NCBI RefSeq assembly: GCF_030296675.1 | Contig: NZ_AP027736.1 | Span: forward strand, 744,001 to 808,000 | Length of the DNA stretch: 64,000 nucleotides | Direction of reading: 5' to 3' | DNA from: Demequina sediminis | GTDB taxonomy: Bacteria; Actinomycetota; Actinomycetes; Actinomycetales; Demequinaceae | In this document: piece after piece, positions 58,960 to 64,000 of the stretch | Numbering within the stretch: the stretch's first letter is position 1 | Layout of the letters: each line of letters starts with the position of its first letter | Notes under the pieces: model-generated | Told to the model about the DNA's origin: nothing | Seen by the model: only the letters and a program-made list of their open reading frames with translations | Databases searched by the model: none | Position numbers and translations under genes: made by a program

Positions 58960-61209
58960 TCACTCCTGGGACGCGGGCGCCACCGGGTCGAGCGCGCTCA
59001 ACGGAATCCGGACATCGTCCGACAGGTGCTTGACCCGAGCGGAGATCTCCATGTGGCGGCCGTGCACCATGGGGCGCTGCTGCGGGTTGCCCAGGTAGCC
59101 GCACGTCCGCTTGACCACGTCGCACGTGCGGGGATCCGCATTGCCACACGCGGGGCATGCGAAGCCGCGCGCTGTCGGATCGAAGTCCCCGGCGAAGCCG
59201 CACTCGTAGCAGCGGTCGATCGGCGTGTTAGTGCCCAAGTAGCCGATGCGGTCGTAGGCGTAGTCCCACACCGCCTCGAGCGCCTTGGGGTTCTGCTGCA
59301 GCACGGGGTACTCGCAGTAGTGGATGAAGCCGCCCGACGTGTAGGGCGCGTACTCGGCCTCGAAGTCGAGCTTCTCGAACGGCGTGGGGTTCTTGCGCAC
59401 GTCGTAGTGGAAGCTGTTGGTGTAGTAGTCCTTGTCCGTGATGTCCGGCACGGACCCGAAGCGCTCCTTGTCCATGCGGCAGAAGCGATCCGTGAGGCTC
59501 TCCGACGGCGTCGAGTAGACGCTGACGTGGTACCCCGACTCGGCCTTCCACGCGGCGGCGCGGTCGCGCAGCGTCGCGAGCACCCGTAGCGTCAGGTCCT
59601 TGGCCTCGGGGTTGGACTCCCACGCGCCGCCGTAGAACGCGGTCGCGACCTCGTAGAGCCCGATGTACCCGAGCGACACCGTCGCGCGGCCGCCCCGGAA
59701 CAGGGTGTCGACGTCGTCCGTCGGGTCCAAGCGCTTGCCGAATGCGCCGTGCACGTAGAGGATCGGCGCGTTGCCTGGCTTGGCCTCCTTGCAGCGCTCG
59801 ACACGGTAGAGCAGTGCGTCGTGCATGGTCTCGAGCCGCTCGTCGAGCAGCCGCCAGAACACCTCCTGGTCGCCGGCCGCCTCGAGCGCGATGCGCGGCA
59901 GATTGAGCGTCACCACACCCAGGTTCATGCGCCCCTCGACGGAGTCGACCCCGTCCTCGTCCTCCCAGCCCTGGAGGAAGGAACGGCAGCCCATCGGCGC
60001 CTTGAACGACCCGGTGATCTCGACGATCTTGTCGTAGCTGAGCATGTCGGGGTACATGCGCTTGGTCGAGCACTCGACGGCAAGCTGCTTGATGTCGTAG
60101 TTCGGGTCCCCCGGAGAGAGGTTGAGCCCGCGCTTGAGCGTGAACAGCAGCTTCGGGAAGATCGCCGTGCGACCCTCGCGGCCAAGACCTCGCACCCGGA
60201 TCTCGAGGATCGCGCGCTGAATCTCGCGCTCGTACCACCCGGTGCCGAGGCCGAAGCCCACCGACGTGAAGGGCGTCTGACCGTTGGACGTGAACAGCGT
60301 GTTGATCTCGTACTCGAGGCTCTGCATCGCGTCGTAGATGTCCTTGCGGGTCTTCGACTTCGCGTACTCGGCCTGCTTGTCGGCGTCCTCGATCCACTCC
60401 GCAGCGTCCGCGAGGTGCTTCGCGTGGTTGCGCTCGGCGTAGGGCGCGAGGAGCTCGTCGATCCGGTTGACGGTGCATCCGCCGTACTGGCTCGACGACA
60501 CGTTGGCGATGATCTGCGAGATCTGCGCCGTCGCGGTCTGGATCGACCGGGGCGGCTCGACCTGCGCGTTGCCGATACGGAAGCCGGCCGACAGCATCGT
60601 CTTGAAGTCGATGAGGCAGCAGTTGGTCATCGGCGCATACGGGTGGTAGTCGAGGTCGTGGTAGTGAATGTCGCCCTTTTGGTGGGCATTCGCCACGTGC
60701 GGGGGCAGCATGCGCAGCCCGATCGCCTTGCCGACCATGCCCGCGGTGAGGTCACGCTGGGTGTTGTAGACGTCGGCGTCCTTGTTGGCGTTCTCGTTGA
60801 CCACGGCCGAGTCCTTGTCGAGGAGTCGCGTGATCGAGTGGTTGAGGTCGGTGGAACGTGCACGGGCGACGTCGCGCTCGACGCGGTAGTCGATGTAAGC
60901 GCGGGCGACCTCGTACTCCCCCGCCTCGAGAAGCTCGTGCTCGACCACGCTCTGAATCTCGTAGATCTTCACCTGGCCCGCGAAGCGCTCGGCAAGCTCC
61001 GCGTCCACGCGGGCCACCACGGCGTCGATCGCACGCTGATGCGCGGCCGTCACGTCACCGTGGACCGCCGCGTACGCCTTGGCGATGGCCACGCCGATGC
61101 GTCGGTCGTCAAAGTGAAGGCGGCGTCCGTCGCGCTTGACCACCTCGAGGCGGGGTCGCGGCGCGTGGTCGTCGTTGATCTGTGCCGGCTCGATGTCCGT
61201 GATGCTCAT
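58960..61209 (-). CDS. nrdD: Anaerobic ribonucleoside-triphosphate reductase
   Basis: Makes dNTPs without oxygen using a glycyl radical. The 749 residues start with an ATP-cone (about 20-110; VVKRDGRRLHFDDRRIG), then the catalytic barrel (QKGDIHYHDLDYHP, SSSQYGGCTVNRIDELL, GCRSFLQGWEDEDG), a C-terminal zinc site (DRCYECGFAGDF, CPACGNADPRTC) and the glycyl-radical loop RTCGYLGNPQQRP. Two NrdR-like boxes lie just upstream. Its presence implies a facultatively anaerobic lifestyle. Confidence 0.97.
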   Translation of the reverse strand: MSITDIEPAQINDDHAPRPRLEVVKRDGRRLHFDDRRIGVAIAKAYAAVHGDVTAAHQRAIDAVVARVDAELAERFAGQVKIYEIQSVVEHELLEAGEYEVARAYIDYRVERDVARARSTDLNHSITRLLDKDSAVVNENANKDADVYNTQRDLTAGMVGKAIGLRMLPPHVANAHQKGDIHYHDLDYHPYAPMTNCCLIDFKTMLSAGFRIGNAQVEPPRSIQTATAQISQIIANVSSSQYGGCTVNRIDELLAPYAERNHAKHLADAAEWIEDADKQAEYAKSKTRKDIYDAMQSLEYEINTLFTSNGQTPFTSVGFGLGTGWYEREIQRAILEIRVRGLGREGRTAIFPKLLFTLKRGLNLSPGDPNYDIKQLAVECSTKRMYPDMLSYDKIVEITGSFKAPMGCRSFLQGWEDEDGVDSVEGRMNLGVVTLNLPRIALEAAGDQEVFWRLLDERLETMHDALLYRVERCKEAKPGNAPILYVHGAFGKRLDPTDDVDTLFRGGRATVSLGYIGLYEVATAFYGGAWESNPEAKDLTLRVLATLRDRAAAWKAESGYHVSVYSTPSESLTDRFCRMDKERFGSVPDITDKDYYTNSFHYDVRKNPTPFEKLDFEAEYAPYTSGGFIHYCEYPVLQQNPKALEAVWDYAYDRIGYLGTNTPIDRCYECGFAGDFDPTARGFACPACGNADPRTCDVVKRTCGYLGNPQQRPMVHGRHMEISARVKHLSDDVRIPLSALDPVAPASQE

Positions 61210-61238
61210 GGTCGGTCCCTTCCTCGCCTAGGCCTCCA

Positions 61239-61254
61239 ACCACTAGATGTGGTG
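61239..61254 (-). promoter_or_regulatory. NrdR-like box 1
   Basis: ACCACTAGATGTGGTG resembles the NrdR consensus (ACACwAtATnTTGTGT-like). It shares ACTAGAT with box 2, positions 32 bases apart, about three helical turns. Located upstream of nrdD. Confidence 0.62.
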
Positions 61255-61270
61255 GCCGAAGTCGTACGAG

Positions 61271-61287
61271 CACACTAGATCTCGTGT
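61271..61287 (-). promoter_or_regulatory. NrdR-like box 2
   Basis: CACACTAGATCTCGTGT is the better match of the pair to the NrdR consensus. Paired boxes 31-32 bases apart are typical of nrd promoters. Confidence 0.65.
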
Positions 61288-61362
61288 TTGACTCGGGATG
61301 GGCCTTTGGTCCCAGGCGGACGGCCGCGCGGGCCCAACGCACCACACTCCGGGCCTCACCCC

Positions 61363-61376
61363 GCACGAAGCAGCAC
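61363..61376. repeat. 14-base core of the 58 kb repeat, second copy
   Basis: GCACGAAGCAGCAC is identical and in the same orientation to 58198-58211 in the left arm of the repeat beyond nrdG. The two copies flank the nrdG-nrdD block. Confidence 0.6.
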
Positions 61377-61420
61377 CCTCGTTGCGCCGGATTCCCGCGG
61401 CGATTCTCGACTCTTGCGGC

Positions 61421-61651
61421 GTGTCTGCGCAGTACCGCGACTCTCAGTCCGAGGTCGCTACCGCGCTCGACAACGTGGCAACCGGAATCGCCAAGGGCGC
61501 GCAGGGCGTGAGCAGGCTGCTCCAGGCGGCGAACATGGACGCGCCCGTCGAGGCGATCGCGAGCGAGCGTCACCCGACGGTCCTCGCGGCCCTGCTGCTC
61601 AACCGCGCGCCTCTCGAGCCGACGCGCACGGCCTCTGAGCCCGGAGTGTGA
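61421..61651 (+). CDS. Small hypothetical protein (76 aa)
   Basis: GTG 61421 follows GACTCT by 6 bases, as in the leaderless genes. The soluble, mostly helical product reads SQSEVATALDNVATGIAKGA then QGVSRLLQAANMDAPVEAIA and ends in a Pro/Thr-rich tail. No family is recognised. It is divergent from nrdD and 240 bases upstream of the M15 peptidase gene. Confidence 0.45.
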   Translation: MSAQYRDSQSEVATALDNVATGIAKGAQGVSRLLQAANMDAPVEAIASERHPTVLAALLLNRAPLEPTRTASEPGV

Positions 61652-61662
61652 CGCATGTCACA
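61647..61662. promoter_or_regulatory. CRP/GlxR-type operator
   Basis: TGTGACGCATGTCACA is a perfect inverted repeat matching TGTGA-n6-TCACA. A TTGACA (61686-61691) with TATCCG 16 bases further (61708-61713) gives a plausible promoter, placing the site at about -65, a class I activation position. Confidence 0.62.
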
Positions 61663-61789
61663 CGACGCGCGGGGCCTATTGCGCGTTGACAAGGAAACCC
61701 CTGGTGGTATCCGCGGCGGCCCCCGAGGGCCGCTCGGACCCCACCGCGGCGAGCGCCCCCGTACGGGACCGCGCCGGCATAGCACAGTT

Positions 61790-61894
61790 ATGGTGGACGT
61801 CTTGCGCCGCCGCGTGTCGCAGGCTCCGCCCCTGGGCGGTGCCGCCGCGCATCGTGCGCCCCTTGTCCCCGTCGGAGGTCTGCGTTCCACATGA
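61790..61894 (+). CDS. Short upstream ORF coupled to the M15 peptidase gene (34 aa)
   Basis: ATG 61790 (or GTG 61793, TTG 61802) opens a basic 34-residue peptide beginning MVDVLRRRVSQAPPLGG. Its stop overlaps the next start as ATGA (61891-61894). TATGGT (61789-61794) lies 7 bases before the TTG, so a leaderless start there is also possible. It may be a leader peptide regulating the peptidase gene, or only a translational entry point. Confidence 0.4.
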   Translation: MVDVLRRRVSQAPPLGGAAAHRAPLVPVGGLRST

Positions 61895-63572
61895 GTACCC
61901 CCATGCCCCCTGCCGCCACGCCCACCCGCCGTCCCACGCGGGGCCCCGCGCGGTGGCAAACGGCCACGGCCGTCGCCGTCACGTGTTTCATGGGCGGCCT
62001 CGCCGTCGCGATGGGCGCGCACGAGCACCGCGTCGACTCCGCTGTGGAGGAGGCGCGCGTGCAGGCGCTCGCCCTCGCGGAGAGCAAGGCGGCACTTGAG
62101 GCGTCCCTCGAGCGCGCGAGCGACGCCGCCGATGTCGCGCTGTCGCTGAGGGACCCCGAGGTTTCCAGCGCCGCCGCGGGCGTCTCTCGCGCCGCGGCCT
62201 CGGCCGCACACACGGCACTCGCGAACGACGTTGCCGTGACGGGTGCGAGCATCCTCCCGCCGACCTGGGCGATGGCCCCGCTGGAAAGCGAGCCGCCCCC
62301 GGTCCGTTCGCACCCGTCGGGCCGGCCGCGGGCGACGCGGCGGCAGGCGCAATAGCGGTGTCCTCTCAGCGCCCCGTCTCCGCTCAGGAGCTCGTCATGG
62401 TGCCCACCGTGGCCCCGACCGCGGCCTCCACACGACCTGGGACTCCCCCGCCCTCCCCCACCGCGGCGCCCTCGGAGGACGCGGCGTCCACCCTCGACCC
62501 GGGCGCCGTGGACGTCACCACCGTCGTCGAGGACCCGTCCGTGATCCGTGTGCTCGAGGGCGAGGTCGAGGACCTCGAGTCGGTCGAGCGCGCCGTCGCA
62601 CGGCTCGAGGAGGCGAGCGTGGAGCTCGCGGCCTCCGCACGGCGCGTGGACGGCACCACCGCGGTGCTCGAGGCCACCACGGCGGCGGCCGCGCTCGAGG
62701 AGGCCAATCTCAGTCTCGACGCGCGGCTCGCGGCGGTCGCGGTCGCGGTCGACGCCACCGACGCGATGATCGCAGCAGTAGGCGGGCGGCTTGTCGACAA
62801 CTCGGCCGCCCACGAGCTCGCCCAGGCGCGTGACGACCTCGCCCTCGTGCCGCAGAGCGAGATCGACCGTGCCGACCCCGACGCGGTCGCGACGGCGACG
62901 GAGGCGCTCGACGTGGCGGAGCAGTCCCTCTCGGCCGCACAGGTGCGCTTCGCTGCCTCCCACGAGGCCTGGAACGAGCGCGAGAACTCACGGCGCGACG
63001 CGGTCAATGCGTCGCGGATAGCGTCGTACCGCGACACTCTCGCCGCCGCGGAGGCGAGCCTGCGCGCCGACTACCTCGCGGCATCGGCCCGTCACCAGGA
63101 CGGCTGGGAGGGGCGGCCCGCCGGCATGTCCTACGCCAACGGCCTCCTCCCCTCGAGCGCGCTGTGCGACCTCTCCTTCGCGCCGGGCGAGGTGCTGCAC
63201 TGCGATGCCGCGGCCGCGCTCGAGCGGGCCGACTCCGCCTACTTCGCGCAGACCGGCACCCACCTTGAGGTGTCGAGCTCGTACCGCTCGTATGGCGCCC
63301 AGGTTGCGACGCGCTACACGAAGGGCGGACTGGCTGCCCGCCCGGGCACCTCGAACCATGGCTGGGGCCTCGCGGCGGACTTCGAGCCCGCATCGGCCGC
63401 GTGGCTACGCACGCATGGCGAGGCCTACGGGTGGGTGCACCCCCGCTGGGCCCGTGTGGGCGGCGCCAAGCCCGAATCGTGGCACCTCGAGTACGTCGCG
63501 CCGGGCGTCGAGCTGGACGCTCCCCGCAAGCCGGACCTGCTCGACCACGTCGCGAGCATGCTCGCCGGCTAG
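61891..63572 (+). CDS. Membrane-anchored D-alanyl-D-alanine carboxypeptidase, VanY/M15B (frameshifted as read)
   Basis: About 560 residues when repaired. One N-terminal membrane segment (about 26-44; TAVAVTCFMGGLAVAMGAHE), a Pro/Ala-rich linker, a long Ala-rich helical region (about 200-350) likely to form a coiled coil, and a C-terminal M15 peptidase with SSYRSYGAQ, TSNHGWGLAADFEP (zinc His/Asp) and SWHLEYV. The two frames meet at CCCCC 62296-62300; a sixth C joins ESEPPP to GPFAPVGPAAGDAAAGAIAV. It trims peptidoglycan stem peptides outside the membrane. The upstream CRP-type site suggests carbon-status control. Confidence 0.82.
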
Positions 63573-64000
63573 GCCACCGGGGCGGTCGAGCCGCGCACCG
63601 CGGCACCCAATCCGGGATCCAGCATGGCTCCGGTCGCGCTCATCACTGCATCGGCACCCACCGCGCGATACGCGCGAGCGTGGTCGGCCGTCAGCACCCC
63701 GCCGACCCCCACGATCTCGAAGGCAGAGGACACGTCCTCCCGCAGTCGCGCCAGCCGCTCGACCATGTCGAGTCCCGCCCACCGGATCGCGTCGCCGCAC
63801 ACTCCCGCGACGGCGCGGCCCTCGCCCGGCAGGGCCTGGCGGCCGTCGGCGTCGACCAGCCGGGCGGGAATCGTGTTGATCGCCGCATAGCCGGCCACGT
63901 ACGGAGCCGTCGCCCGCACGAGCCCGGCGAGCGCGGCATCGTCCCTGAAATGCGCGAGCTTGACGTACAGCGGCAGGTCCCCGATCTCCTCCTTGACCGC
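63569..64000 (-). CDS. Dihydroorotate dehydrogenase-like enzyme, C-terminal part (5' truncated)
   Basis: The last 143 residues of a TIM-barrel FMN oxidoreductase; the start lies beyond the window. DLPLYVKLAHFRDDAALAGL, YAAINTIPARLV, FEIVGVGGVLTADHARAYRA and GADAVMSATGAMLDPG match the C-terminal phosphate-binding half of the PyrD family. The stop codon overlaps the M15 gene stop (CTAG). Whether it is the pyrimidine enzyme or a relative cannot be decided from this part. Confidence 0.75.
   Translation of the reverse strand, partial: AVKEEIGDLPLYVKLAHFRDDAALAGLVRATAPYVAGYAAINTIPARLVDADGRQALPGEGRAVAGVCGDAIRWAGLDMVERLARLREDVSSAFEIVGVGGVLTADHARAYRAVGADAVMSATGAMLDPGLGAAVRGSTAPVA

Overview
The window is a 64 kb stretch of a high-GC actinobacterial chromosome. 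Many genes start with GTG and are packed in short overlapping operons. Diagnostic actinobacterial genes are present: pafB/pafC-tatA-tatC-helY, rbpA, an lnt/ppm pair, and garA/odhI-ftsR with a second MerR gene. Gene content (GH36 alpha-galactosidase, anaerobic NrdD/NrdG, no mycolate genes) suggests a free-living Micrococcales such as Demequinaceae or Cellulomonadaceae. The genus is a guess. No rRNA, tRNA, CRISPR array, insertion sequence, prophage or FMN riboswitch was seen.

Layout. 1-4.65 kb: the end of an ABC exporter gene, then rpe-ribD-ribE-ribBA-ribH (riboflavin). 4.7-8 kb: alpha-galactosidase, then hisE-hisG. 8-14.7 kb: pafB-pafC-tatA-tatC-diacylglycerol kinase-helY. 14.7-17.4 kb: lnt-ppm, facing rbpA. 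17.4-24.8 kb: an EamA exporter with its MarR regulator, a lipoprotein, a P-loop kinase, an SbtA-type transporter with an HTH regulator, a YigZ protein and an ACR3 arsenite exporter. 24.8-31.7 kb, minus strand: flavodoxin, pyruvate carboxylase, the two MerR genes, garA and a CDP-alcohol phosphatidyltransferase. 31.8-47.5 kb: MarR and flavin monooxygenase genes, putA with a divergent LysR gene, an amidohydrolase, OsmC, a membrane protein under a CsoR-type operator, HAD, glutamine amidotransferase, deoD, an esterase, a NUDIX-NYN fusion and two membrane proteins. 47.5-57 kb: MFS transporter and a fatty-acid module (acyl-CoA oxidase, TetR, thiolase, long-form FabG, MaoC dehydratase, fadD) resembling the Mycobacterium tuberculosis Rv0241c-Rv0244c set. 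57-64 kb: glutaminase, a repeat-rich gene-free region, nrdG-nrdD behind two NrdR-like boxes, a CRP-type site ahead of a membrane-anchored M15 peptidase gene, and a truncated dihydroorotate dehydrogenase-like gene.

Two features run through the window. First, many genes have a TAnnnT-like hexamer 6-7 bases before the start codon and usually no Shine-Dalgarno sequence, the signature of leaderless transcription. Second, nine genes are out of frame as read. In almost every case one added G or C in a run of four or five restores an intact, family-length protein, which points to systematic homopolymer under-calling rather than real pseudogenes. These genes are annotated end to end as single genes.

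The sites most worth testing are paired MarR operators, a sigma-R-type rbpA promoter inside the neighbouring gene, a CsoR-type operator inside a HAD gene, NrdR boxes, a CRP-type palindrome, a TetR double operator, and an undescribed repeat element beside nrdG whose 14-base core recurs on the far side of nrdD.
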